Origin: JAVVHH01 sp964657565
GTDB taxonomy: Bacteria > Pseudomonadota > Alphaproteobacteria > Acetobacterales > Acetobacteraceae
Length of the DNA stretch: 19,698 nt
Direction of reading: 5' to 3'
NCBI GenBank assembly: GCA_964657565.1
Contig: CAZZVQ010000096.1
Span: forward strand, 1 to 19,698
Part shown: one piece after another, positions 7,075 to 16,000 of the stretch
How the letters are laid out: the number at the start of each line of letters is the position of its first letter
How positions within the stretch are numbered: the first letter of the stretch is position 1
The notes under the pieces: model-generated
Seen by the model: the letters and a program-made list of their open reading frames with translations, nothing else
The model's database searches: none
What the model was told of the DNA's origin: nothing
Program-made: the position numbers and the translations under genes

Positions 7075-7586
7075 TCGAGGTCCGCCCCGCGACGCCGCGC
7101 GATGCGGCCGGCATGGGGGCGGTGCATGTCGGCGTATGGCGCAGCGCGTATGCGGGCATCCTGCCGGACGGCTATCTGGCCAACCTCTCCGCGCCCCGGC
7201 AGGCGGCGTATTACCAGGCGGGCATCCTGCGCGGGCGCCCGGCGCTGGTCGCCGAGGCGGCGGGCCGGGTGGTGGGGTTCGCGACGATGAGCTTGTGCCA
7301 GGACGGTGCGCTCGGTCAGTCCGAGATCGAGACGCTGTATGTGGGCGACGATTGGCGCGACCAGGGCACCGGCCGCCGGCTGATGCAGAGCGCGGGCGGC
7401 ACGCTCGCCAGCCACGGCGCGGCGAGCGCGTTCCTGTGGGTGCTGAGCGACAATCCGAGCCGGTGGTTCTACCAGCGCCTGGGCGGCCGCCGGGTCGCGG
7501 AGGGGCAGACGCGGGTCGCCGGCGTATCCATCCCCAAGACCGCCTTCGTCTGGAACCCGATCGATTTGTTGTTCAGAGGTGAGTGA
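7071..7586 (+). CDS. GNAT-family N-acetyltransferase
   Basis: This is a 171-residue acetyl-CoA-dependent acyltransferase of the GNAT fold. It begins IEVRPATPRDAAGMGAVHV, the usual first strand and helix. The core strand IETLYVGDDWRDQGTGRRLM carries the acetyl-CoA pyrophosphate-binding motif (R/Q-x-x-G-x-G) near residues 100-106. A later strand, AFLWVLSDNPSRWFYQRLGG, is the typical motif-B segment. The start ATG overlaps the rsmB stop (ATGA), and the stop is followed at once by the guaA GTG. The substrate cannot be told from sequence; small amines, antibiotics or protein N termini are all possible. Its place in the guanine nucleotide operon gives no direct clue. Confidence 0.88.
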   Translation: MIEVRPATPRDAAGMGAVHVGVWRSAYAGILPDGYLANLSAPRQAAYYQAGILRGRPALVAEAAGRVVGFATMSLCQDGALGQSEIETLYVGDDWRDQGTGRRLMQSAGGTLASHGAASAFLWVLSDNPSRWFYQRLGGRRVAEGQTRVAGVSIPKTAFVWNPIDLLFRGE

Positions 7587-9161
7587 GTGTCCGACGATCT
7601 AGATTCCGGCCCCGAGCACGACCGCGTGCTCATTCTCGATTTCGGCAGCCAGTTCACGCAATTGATCGCGCGCCGGGTGCGCGAGAGCGGCGTCTATTGC
7701 GAGATCCTGCCCGCCACCGTCGAACCTGCCCGCATCGAGGCGTTTGCGCCGCGCGCCATCATCCTCTCCGGCGGCCCGGCCAGCGTCGTCGGCGAGAGTA
7801 GTCCGCGCATCCCCGACGTGGTGTTCAGCTCCGGGCTGCCGGTGCTCGGTATCTGCTACGGGCAACAGGCGATGTGCGCCCAACTCGGCGGCGAGGTCAG
7901 CCTCAGCGACCATCAGGAGTATGGCGCCGCTGCGGTCGACGTCATCGAGGATTGCGCGCTGTTCCATGGAGCCTGGGCGCAGGGCGCCTCGGAACGCGTG
8001 TGGATGAATCACGGCGACCGCGTGACCAAGCTGCCACCGGGCTTCCGGGTCGTGGCGGCGACGGAGGGCGCGCCGTTCGCGGCGATCGCCGACGATACCC
8101 GGCGGTATTACGGCGTGCAATTCCATCCGGAGGTGCATCACACCCCGCATGGGCGGCAATTGCTGCAGAACTTCACCCACGGCGTCGCCGGACTCACCGG
8201 CGGATGGAGCATGAAAGGCTTCCGCCAGGCCGAGATCGCCCGCATCCGCGCGCAGGTCGGGCAGGGCAGGGTGATCTGCGGCCTGTCCGGCGGCGTGGAT
8301 TCCTCGGTCGCCGCCGCGATCATCCACGAGGCGATCGGTGACCAACTCACCTGCATCTTCGTCGATTCCGGATTGTTGCGACAGGGTGAAGCGGAGGAGG
8401 TGGTGAGCACCTGGCGCGGCCGGTTCAACATCAAGCTGGTGCACCGCGACGCGAGCGCGCTGTTCCTGCGCGAGCTCGATGGCGTCACGGACCCGGAGAC
8501 CAAGCGCAAGACCATCGGGCGGCTGTTCATCGACGTGTTCGAGGAAGAGGCGGCCAAGGTCGGCGGCGCCGATTTCCTGGCCCAGGGCACGCTCTACCCG
8601 GACGTGATCGAGAGCATCAGCGCGCATGGCGGCCCGAGTGCGACCATCAAGTCGCACCACAATGTCGGCGGCCTGCCGGCGCATATGCGCATGCAGCTGG
8701 TCGAGCCGTTGCGCGAGCTGTTCAAGGACGAGGTCCGCGCGCTCGGCCGCGAGCTCGGCGTGCCGGAGCACATCGTCGGCCGCCACCCGTTCCCCGGGCC
8801 GGGCCTGGCGATCCGGATGCCCGGCGCGATCACCCGCGAACGGCTGGACATCCTGCGCCGCGCCGACGCGATCTATCTCGAGGAGATCCGCAAGGCCGGG
8901 CTCTACGACGTCATCTGGCAGGCGTTCGCGGTGTTGCTGCCGGTGCGCACCGTGGGCGTGATGGGCGACGGGCGGACCTATGACAACGCGTGCGCGCTAC
9001 GGGCGGTGACGAGCGTGGATGGGATGACGGCGGAGGTCTATCCGTTCGACATCAGCTTCCTCAGCCGGGTGGCAACCCGGATCGTCAACGAGGTGCGCGG
9101 CATCAACCGCGTCACCTACGACATCACCAGCAAGCCGCCGGGGACGATCGAGTGGGAATGA
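7587..9161 (+). CDS. guaA: GMP synthase (glutamine-hydrolysing)
   Basis: GuaA aminates XMP to GMP using glutamine and ATP, completing the path begun by GuaB. The 524-residue protein has an N-terminal class I glutamine amidotransferase domain with nucleophile C90 (GICYGQQAM) and H180/E182 (VQFHPEVHH). An ATP-pyrophosphatase domain follows with the P-loop GLSGGVDSSVAAA near residue 232. The C-terminal dimerisation and XMP-binding domain ends in the family-typical GINRVTYDITSKPPGTIEWE. The start is a GTG immediately after the preceding TGA, with AGAGG about seven bases upstream, inside the GNAT gene. It is the last gene of the five-gene operon. The next gene converges on it with a 17-base gap, too short to see a terminator. 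Confidence 0.98.
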   Translation: MSDDLDSGPEHDRVLILDFGSQFTQLIARRVRESGVYCEILPATVEPARIEAFAPRAIILSGGPASVVGESSPRIPDVVFSSGLPVLGICYGQQAMCAQLGGEVSLSDHQEYGAAAVDVIEDCALFHGAWAQGASERVWMNHGDRVTKLPPGFRVVAATEGAPFAAIADDTRRYYGVQFHPEVHHTPHGRQLLQNFTHGVAGLTGGWSMKGFRQAEIARIRAQVGQGRVICGLSGGVDSSVAAAIIHEAIGDQLTCIFVDSGLLRQGEAEEVVSTWRGRFNIKLVHRDASALFLRELDGVTDPETKRKTIGRLFIDVFEEEAAKVGGADFLAQGTLYPDVIESISAHGGPSATIKSHHNVGGLPAHMRMQLVEPLRELFKDEVRALGRELGVPEHIVGRHPFPGPGLAIRMPGAITRERLDILRRADAIYLEEIRKAGLYDVIWQAFAVLLPVRTVGVMGDGRTYDNACALRAVTSVDGMTAEVYPFDISFLSRVATRIVNEVRGINRVTYDITSKPPGTIEWE

Positions 9162-9178
9162 CGCCGATCCGGCAGGTG

Positions 9179-11428
9179 TCACGCCACCCCTGAGGGTCGA
9201 GGCGACGCCAGGCCGGCTGGCCACTCGAGCAATCGTGCGGCTTCGGCGAAGACGGTCTCGGCGGTCAATCCGGTCATGCAGCGGTGGTCGTAGTGACACT
9301 CCGGTCGTCGATCGTGACCGCAGGGTGCGCACGGCACCGGGAGCGTGATCGCATGCGAGCGCGGGCCGCGAGGCCCCCATTCCTGCGGTTGATGGCTGCC
9401 GGAATAGATCGCCAAGGTCAGCGCCCCGCTGGCGGCCGCCAGGTGGCCGATGCCGGAATTGTTGGAGATGACGAGGCTAGCCGTCCGGAGGAGGCTGGGC
9501 AGGGTGGAGAAGGGATGGCTGGAGCCGAGATTGCGCACGCGCTCGCCGCCGTCGATGGCCTGGGTCAGCGCCTGGAGGGCGGAGGCTTGAGCGGGGGAGC
9601 CGATGAGGTCGATGCTCGCGTCGGTGCGCTCGAGTAGCAGCCGAACCAGGCTGGCGTAGTGGGCTTCAGGCCAGTCCCGCAGGTCGGAATTGCTGAACGG
9701 GGCGACGATGATGTGCTGGTGGCTCGGGCGGTGGTCGGGGATTGCGGGACTGGGATACAGGTCTTGCACGCGGTCCGCGACGAGCTGGACGAGCAGCGAG
9801 AGCTGTTCGCCGGTGTGCAAGGTGGCGGGGTAGAAGCGGGGCGTGGGAAAGGCGTCGAGCAGGCTGAGCCGGACGCCGCCGAAGCGGAGCCGGGTGCGGA
9901 CAGGCTGGCCGGCGACGAAGATGCGGAACTCGTAGCGAGCCGCCGGGTCGTCATTGTCGAAGGTCAGCGCGATACGTTTGGAGGTCAACGCGTTCAGCTC
10001 GGCGCCACGCAGGCGGCGGAACACCACGATGTCGCGCCCGTCGCGGGCGATGTCGAACACGATACTGGTGCGGCGAAGTCCCAGCCCCCAGCCGTCGAGC
10101 CGCACGTCGAAGACGGCTTCGTGCCGGCCACAGGGTAGGGCGACATGGGGGCCAAAGATGACATGGCCCTCGACCGGTCGGAAGTCGGTCACCTGCTCGA
10201 ACTCATGCTGGAACGGCATGCGCGAGCCGAAGGCGGAGGGTTCGAAGAAGCGGCTGGCCGGCTCGGGCCGCGGACGGGAGCGGTCACGCGGATCGTGCTC
10301 CGGCGGGAGCGCGACGTCGAGGAAGGCCAACCGGCTCCGCTGACCGATGCCGCAGCGCAGCGTCGCCGACACCTCTTGCAGCAGGGGGCGCGTATCTTCG
10401 TCCACGCGCAGGTCTACAGCAACGTCGAACGACCCGGCGGCGGCGGCACGAAACCGCTCGATGGGCGTGGTCGGGCGGCCATCCCAGCCTTTGCCATGCT
10501 GCGGAAAGAAGTCGTAGGTGACGACCTCGTCGACCAGCCCCGTCGCTTCGGCGGCCGCCCGGTTCCAGGAGCCGACGATCAGGCGGATGAAGGACGCGGG
10601 AAAGGCTTGGCGAAGTCGGCGCAGCGCCGGAACGCCGATGACGAAATCGCCGAGATGATCGAGCTTGAGCGCGAGGATGCGGGGTGCGGGCGGCAGCGCT
10701 GCGCCGAAATCCCAAACGGTGGCGTCTCCGGCGGGGTTGTATACCGTTCGGCTGGCCGGGTTGCCGGACGTGGGTGCCGCGGCCGGGAGTGGTCGGAACG
10801 CCTCGATGGGCGCGATGCGGCGGGCGTCGGGTTGGGGACCATCTAGCTGCCATGGGGGCGGTACGATCTTCTCCAATACCAGTTCGATTTCGTAACATCC
10901 GCCCGAGTGTCGTCCGGGCGGTATGGAGTAGTCGAACTGGGCGTCGTTATCGACCAGGTGGCGGAGGCGGTAGGTGTTGGGGACGAGGGCCTGCTCGACC
11001 TCGGCGATCAGGGAGGCCGGGGTATAGAACCGGTGATGGCCGGCATTGAAGGCGGAAGGAAGGGTCTCGCGCTTCTCGTAGAGCAGTTGATGCGGGACCA
11101 TGATGACGAGAAAGCCGCCCACCTTCAGGACCCGAAACCAATCTTGCAGGGCGTTGCGATCGTCCTCGATGTGCTCGAGACAGTGGCTGGCGAACACTGC
11201 GTCCTGGGACAAGTCGGGGAAAGGCAGTGTTCGTCCATCGTAGCCGGGATAGTCGAGCTCGACCCCGATGGCGCCGGGGACGATCGGCACGACATCGTCG
11301 AGATAGCCCTTGTAGCCGATATCGAGGACGTTGGGGCCGCTCAGATAGGCGGCGATGAAGCCCGTCGCGAGGCGGGCCGCGTGTGACTTGCGCGCCTCCT
11401 CACCGACGGGGCGGTTCTCGTCGGCCAT
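9179..11428 (-). CDS. Methyltransferase-heptosyltransferase (GT9) fusion with inserted beta-rich domain
   Basis: This 749-residue cytoplasmic composite has no signal peptide. Residues 1-215 are a class I SAM methyltransferase: NVLDIGYKGY (motif I), GVELDYPGYDG, and FASHCLEHIEDDRNAL followed by VLKVGGFLVIMVPH. From about 246, RILALKLDHLGDFVIGVPAL opens a glycosyltransferase family 9 (heptosyltransferase-like) fold. Its second Rossmann half resumes near 569 with HIIVAPFSNSDLRDWPE and contains NNSGIGHLAAASGALTLAIY. Between the halves, about 380-530, lies an extra strand-rich segment (HVIFGPHVALPCGRHEAVFD, YEFRIFVAG) like a small beta-sandwich. It probably transfers a sugar and methylates the glycan. 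The ATG lies nine bases after the upstream kpsE-like stop, so the two are co-transcribed. The acceptor and sugar are unknown. Confidence 0.82.
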   Translation of the reverse strand: MADENRPVGEEARKSHAARLATGFIAAYLSGPNVLDIGYKGYLDDVVPIVPGAIGVELDYPGYDGRTLPFPDLSQDAVFASHCLEHIEDDRNALQDWFRVLKVGGFLVIMVPHQLLYEKRETLPSAFNAGHHRFYTPASLIAEVEQALVPNTYRLRHLVDNDAQFDYSIPPGRHSGGCYEIELVLEKIVPPPWQLDGPQPDARRIAPIEAFRPLPAAAPTSGNPASRTVYNPAGDATVWDFGAALPPAPRILALKLDHLGDFVIGVPALRRLRQAFPASFIRLIVGSWNRAAAEATGLVDEVVTYDFFPQHGKGWDGRPTTPIERFRAAAAGSFDVAVDLRVDEDTRPLLQEVSATLRCGIGQRSRLAFLDVALPPEHDPRDRSRPRPEPASRFFEPSAFGSRMPFQHEFEQVTDFRPVEGHVIFGPHVALPCGRHEAVFDVRLDGWGLGLRRTSIVFDIARDGRDIVVFRRLRGAELNALTSKRIALTFDNDDPAARYEFRIFVAGQPVRTRLRFGGVRLSLLDAFPTPRFYPATLHTGEQLSLLVQLVADRVQDLYPSPAIPDHRPSHQHIIVAPFSNSDLRDWPEAHYASLVRLLLERTDASIDLIGSPAQASALQALTQAIDGGERVRNLGSSHPFSTLPSLLRTASLVISNNSGIGHLAAASGALTLAIYSGSHQPQEWGPRGPRSHAITLPVPCAPCGHDRRPECHYDHRCMTGLTAETVFAEAARLLEWPAGLASPRPSGVA

Positions 11429-11437
11429 CGCGCCAGG

Positions 11438-12622
11438 TCAGACCAGTTTGTGTTCGCGCGCCCCGGCGATCAGCAATCCGCCCCCGACATAGATGCCCAG
11501 CATGGTGATGAACACGATGAAGCTGTTGGCGGCACGATGGGGGAAGTCGGCATAGTCGGGCTGGTTCGGTTGCACGACGGCTTCGAGGTAGAGTTGCTGG
11601 CGGTCAGCGTTGATGCGGGCGGTTTCGAGCGAGACGATGGCCGACGCGAGTTGCTTGTCGGCAAACTCGCGATCCAACGTCAGCAAGTCGAAATCGCGGA
11701 TTTTCGGAACCAATGACTTGTCGTTGCCGGTGATCTTGCTGCGGGCGTCGTCGATTTGCGCCTGCAGCGCCGTCAGACGCTGCCGCGCACTTGCCAGCAA
11801 CGGGCTGTTCGGCTGTGAGGACTGCAGCTGCGCGACCTCGAGTTGGGTCGACGTGTATTTGTTCTGCAGGTTGTTGATGGCCTGCAACATCGGCACCGAT
11901 TGTTGATTGGGGTCGAGCAAAGCTTCGCGATTGCGGAAATTGGCCAGCCTCGTTGCCACGTCCTTGACGCGCGCCTCGGCCCGGGCGACCTCGTTGCGGG
12001 CGTCACGCAGGGCGTTCTCGCGCTCGCGCTCGTTCATGCGGTTGATCAGGCGCTCGCCGGCGCTCAGCAGGGCTACAGCGATCCGCTTGGAATCTTCCGG
12101 ACGGAACGACTTGGCCGTCAACTCCGACACCCCGGTGGTCGAGTCCATCTGAACGTCGATATGGCGGAGATAGAAGCGGTAGAGATGCTCGAAGGTTGTC
12201 TCGCCCAGCGGGCCAGGGAAGCGCGACAGAGGATCGGCTTCGGCTCGCGCGAAGATTTGCTTCAAATCTTCCCGATCGATCAGCTCCTGCAGCGCGTCGC
12301 GGGAGAGGATGTAGTCTTGGACAGCGAAGGTGTCATCCTGGGAGCGGCCTCCGCTTGCGGTCTGGATGATGTTCGCCAGTCCGGTCATCGCTTGCTGAGC
12401 GGGACCACGGACGACGAACCGGGCCTCCGAAACGTATTGGTCGGAGGCTATGCCGTAGTAATAGCCGGTGCCCAGCAGTGTGGGCAGAACCACCACGAAG
12501 AAGAAGGGCAGGAACCGTCGAACTTTCCGGCCAAACCGAGGCGGCTCGACGGCGAGTCGCTGTCTCGGATAGGAGCGGCTTCTCGATACACCGTCGGCCT
12601 CGGATACATTCAACCCATCCAT
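11438..12622 (-). CDS. kpsE: Capsule export inner-membrane protein, KpsE/CtrB/BexC-like
   Basis: This is a 394-residue polysaccharide co-polymerase of the PCP-3 type, which works with an ABC exporter to span the periplasm in group 2 capsule systems. A basic cytoplasmic N terminus leads to a membrane segment at about residues 37-57 (LPFFFVVVLPTLLGTGYYYG). A large periplasmic part follows with YVSEARFVVRG near the start and long helices rich in R, E and N (ERERENALRDARNEVARAEA), predicted as coiled coil. A second membrane segment at about 367-386 (SFIVFITMLGIYVGGGLLIA) is followed by a short tail. The ATG at 12622, nine bases after an AGG, is chosen over an in-frame TTG at 12628. Its partners KpsM and KpsT lie across the divergent block. 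No outer-membrane KpsD is in view. Confidence 0.87.
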   Translation of the reverse strand: MDGLNVSEADGVSRSRSYPRQRLAVEPPRFGRKVRRFLPFFFVVVLPTLLGTGYYYGIASDQYVSEARFVVRGPAQQAMTGLANIIQTASGGRSQDDTFAVQDYILSRDALQELIDREDLKQIFARAEADPLSRFPGPLGETTFEHLYRFYLRHIDVQMDSTTGVSELTAKSFRPEDSKRIAVALLSAGERLINRMNERERENALRDARNEVARAEARVKDVATRLANFRNREALLDPNQQSVPMLQAINNLQNKYTSTQLEVAQLQSSQPNSPLLASARQRLTALQAQIDDARSKITGNDKSLVPKIRDFDLLTLDREFADKQLASAIVSLETARINADRQQLYLEAVVQPNQPDYADFPHRAANSFIVFITMLGIYVGGGLLIAGAREHKLV

Positions 12623-12763
12623 ATGCAAAACCTAGCGTGAAAGCCATGTCGAATCAAACGATAACGGCAAAGGACACAAGCAGGCGAGTTGCGACGCGCG
12701 TGTCGCTCAAGCGCGCAGCAACCGGTCGGGGTCGGACAGTGATCTCTACCACTGCTTCGGGTC

Positions 12764-12773
12764 CAACCGGTTG
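12764..12773. repeat. Perfect 10-base palindrome CAACCGGTTG
   Basis: CAACCGGTTG is its own reverse complement and lies in the divergent spacer, three bases before the GCCCGA/TCGGGC dyad. A related half (CAACCGG) occurs about 45 bases to the left, near 12719. Symmetric sites of this size are typical binding sites of dimeric regulators, but no regulator gene is in the window to pair with it. Confidence 0.5.
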
Positions 12774-12775
12774 AT

Positions 12776-12788
12776 GCCCGAATCGGGC
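12776..12788. repeat. 6-bp dyad GCCCGA-A-TCGGGC
   Basis: GCCCGA at 12776-12781 and TCGGGC at 12783-12788 form a perfect dyad around a single central base. A partly matching CCGATTCGG occurs about 25 bases further right (12804-12812). Two related symmetric sites this close suggest operator half-sites rather than an RNA hairpin, since a one-base loop cannot form. Confidence 0.45.
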
Positions 12789-12815
12789 TAATGCCTGGTG
12801 CCGCCGATTCGGAAA

Positions 12816-12837
12816 GCATTTTGCTGGGGCAAAAAGC
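12816..12837. repeat. Nine-pair hairpin with one mismatch
   Basis: GCATTTTGC (12816-12824) pairs with GCAAAAAGC (12829-12837) over the loop TGGG, with a single A-A mismatch. It lies in the divergent spacer and overlaps a direct repeat of AAAGCATTT. It could act as a protein-binding site or as a transcript structure in the leader of the leftward operon. Confidence 0.45.
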
Positions 12838-12976
12838 ATTTGCCCGGTGCCGGCCCCCGCTGGGAGATAACTGATCTGAGGGACCGCCGTTGCCCTTGGC
12901 GCCAGGACGAGTTGACAACGTGACGTGTTTAAGGCGTGATTCGGCAATAGAAGACAAATTTAGAGCTACGCGTAAT

Positions 12977-12997
12977 CTATCGTGAATATCGCGATAG
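12977..12997 (+). repeat. Eight-pair hairpin in the leader of the giant glycosyltransferase gene
   Basis: CTATCGTG (12977-12984) pairs with CGCGATAG (12990-12997), with one G-U pair, around an AATAT loop. It lies about 40 bases upstream of the ATG at 13036 and downstream of the TTGACA at 12912, so it would be in the 5' leader if that element is used. It could equally be a symmetric operator. No T run follows. Confidence 0.5.
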
Positions 12998-13035
12998 TAA
13001 TCGACCAGTTGTTTAACTCCTATTGAGCATGCTTG

Positions 13036-16000
13036 ATGAAATACTCCCTCAAGATTTTTCGGAAGCTAGCGAAGCCTTACCGAAATCTGCGGCGTCGTGA
13101 GATCGGGCGACTGATCGCGCTTGGCAATGAGGCCAATATGCGTCGAGCCTGGCCAGAAGCCGAGGCTGCCTATGCCGCTGTCCTGGTACTAGACCCGGAG
13201 CGCGACGCAATTTGGGTTCAGTATGGGCACGCTTTGAAAGAGCGGGGTTTCCTCTCGGCGGCCGAAAACGCCTATCGTCGAGCACTCACGTTGAACGGTA
13301 GTTTGGCGGATACGCACCTGCAACTCGGTCACGTCCTCAAGCTGCAAGGCCAGCGTGATGCAGCAGTGATGGCCTACCGGGACGCCTATTTGCGCGACCC
13401 AACCGCGCCGCAGAGCCGGGCGGAGCTGGCGGCGCTCCGTGCCGCTATCCCTGACACAAATGCACTTGCGGCATTTCGCCGGCTGCCGTCGCTCTTGGCC
13501 GATGGCAAGCCCGGTGGTCAGTCTACTACGAACGTGCATGACTTTGCGCCGGATCAGCGCTTCATCAGCGCCGTTTATGGCAGAGCTACGACTGGACGTG
13601 GTGGCACCACCTACATCAGCGTTCCGCATCTGCTTAATACTCATGACCTGGACGACAATTTCCTCAAGCTATTCAACCCAAATTGGTATTTCTATACTAA
13701 TCTCCCGGTTCGAGCAGCGCTGCGTGAGCCGGATCCCGATCAGTGCCTAGTGCATTTCTGCGAGGCCGGTATTGAGGCGGTGCTGACAATCAGTGAGCGA
13801 TATGCTTTCGACGCAGAATTCTATAAGGTAACTTATCTCAGCAATATGCCTTTCACGGCAGCAAATACCTACCGGCACTGGCTGAACTTGGGATTGCGCC
13901 AGGGGTGGGCGCCGAATAAGCAGGCCTGGGTCAGGAGCAAATTCGGCCAGGACCTTCCAGGCGTCGACCGGCTCGACATAACGCTGTGCACGGCAGTGCT
14001 AGATCACGAGATCATTGCGCAGGGATGGACAGCGCAATTTGAGCATTTTGTAAATGGCGGCGCGGCAGACCCGCGCGCGCCGCTATTGATTGATGAACGC
14101 ACAGTCGGCGCCTTGGTAGCAGTTGCCGACCGTATGAGTGTTCGGGACAAGGAACCGCAATCTTTCGCGCTGTATCAGCGGATCCTGCAGCATATTCCGC
14201 ATCATTGGCCTGCAATGCAACATTACGCCGATGGTTTGCTGCGCCGAAACTGCCTGCTTGAGGCCAAGCGTGTCTACCAGGCGGTGATCGACGGAACTCC
14301 GAACCCGAGTATCTGGGCGTTTATCAACGTGTCTAAATGCAACGAACACATGGGCATGCTGGCCGAGGCCATGAGCTCGCTGCGTAAGGGGATTGACGCA
14401 TTTCCGGGCGATGTAGGCTTGCGCACCCGCTTCGCCGAATTGGCGCAAGTGTTCTTCGGCCGCGAATGGGACGTTGCTATCGCTGCAGCGCGCCTGGGAA
14501 TGTTCGAGCCGTCGCAAGCTCGACTTGCTGCTGCGTGCAGCCTGGTGTCCTCGCTGATGCAAATCCCTGGGGCGCTGCCGCCGCGGACAGTCCGCGGCGT
14601 CGCGCTGGTGGCGGATCAGGACTTACCGCAATGCCGGTTCTACCGGGTCGATCAAAAGGTCGAGCAGCTGGAGCGAGCCGGTTACACCGTCGGGGTCTAC
14701 GACTACCACGGTGCACTCCCGCAGTTTTTAAGCGAAATTCACCAATTCGAGGCGGTCATCTTCTATCGCGTCCCTGCGTTGCCCGATGTAGCCGCGGCAA
14801 TTGCACGGGCCCGAGAACTGGGACTCCTCACGTTTTACGAGATCGATGACTTGATCTTTGATGCCGCGGAGTATCCGACCAGCCTGGCTAGCTATGACGG
14901 GCAGATTGACGAGAACGAGTATGCCGGGCTGAAGCTTGGTGTTCCGCTATTCGCACATGCCATGTCCCTTTGCGATTTCGCGTTGGCGTCGACGACCGCT
15001 CTGGCCGACCGGATGGCTCCTTTCGTCGCCACTGGTCAGGCTTTCGTCCACCGAAACGCATTCGGCAGTCGTCATGAGGCGTTCGCGCAACTCTCGCCCG
15101 CGCCCCGGCCGAACACGCGAGTGACAGTGTTCTACGGCTCAGGAACAAAGGCGCATAAGGAGGACTTTCAAGAGTTGGTTGAGCCGGCTCTGGTCGAATT
15201 GGTGCGACGCCACGGCGACCGAGTGGCTATCGTGCTGATGGGCTATATCACCATGACCGACCGGCTGCGCTCTATTGCGGACAACTTAACGCTGATCGCC
15301 CCAAATTGGGACCTTGATGCATATTGGGCGATGCTCAACCAAGTCGACATAAACATTGCTGTACTCAAACCATCTTTGATGGCCGACTGCAAGAGCGAGA
15401 TCAAATGGCTAGAGGCTGCGATGTTCGCCGTCCCGTCCGTGGTCAGCGACACGGCAACGTTTCGTGAGGTCGTGGAGCCCGGCATTACCGGTCTCCTCTG
15501 TACATCCCCTGCGGACTGGACCGCCGCCCTATCTCGGCTGGTGGGCGATGACGGGTTGCGCAAGCGAATGGGCCTGAAGGCGCGCGAGCGCGCTATTGCG
15601 GCTTACGGCATGCAGGCGATGGCCGACAATCTGCGGCAAATACTTGATCGTGTTGGGCCCGCTGTGGAAGTCGAAAAACCCACGATCCTGATCGTCAACG
15701 TGTTCTATCCGCCCCAGGCGATTGGCGGGGCGACGCGAGTGGTGCACGATAACGTGTGCGATCTGGCGCGGATGTATGGCGACCGGTTCCATCTTGAAGT
15801 CTTCACCTCGATCAATGGCGGCAAGGAGCCCTATCAGGTCTCCTCGTTTGTTCAAGACGGGGTACGCGTAACGGGCGTCACGACGCCGGATAGGGCCGAT
15901 CATAATGTCGTAGATGAGAAGATGGCGGCGGTATTCGGCCGTTTCCTCGACCATTTGGCGCCCGCACTGGTGCATTTTCATTGCATCCAGCGGCTAACGA

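Larger units (their letters stand above)
12623..13035. promoter_or_regulatory. Repeat-rich divergent control region of the polysaccharide locus
   Basis: These 413 bases separate the leftward kpsE-like operon from the rightward glycosyltransferase gene. No credible gene is present. The stretch is AT-richer than the flanking housekeeping DNA. It holds two short palindromes (12764-12773 and 12776-12788), a near-perfect hairpin (12816-12837) with a direct repeat AAAGCATTT at 12813-12821 and again around 12833, and another hairpin at 12977-12997. A consensus -35 hexamer TTGACA occurs on the plus strand at 12912-12917, but the best -10 candidate (GTGATT near 12936) is poor. An activator may therefore be needed, or the real promoter lies elsewhere. 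The arrangement suggests regulated divergent transcription. Confidence 0.55.

Noticed and set aside
5964..7586. Plus-strand frame running through rsmB into the GNAT gene as one 540-codon protein
   Set aside because: The part overlapping rsmB is Ala/Arg/Gly-rich nonsense in the wrong frame. The GNAT protein has its own ATG at 7071 overlapping the rsmB stop.
9162..9178. Search for a shared terminator between convergent guaA and the GT9 fusion gene
   Set aside because: The 17-base gap holds no stem followed by T residues.
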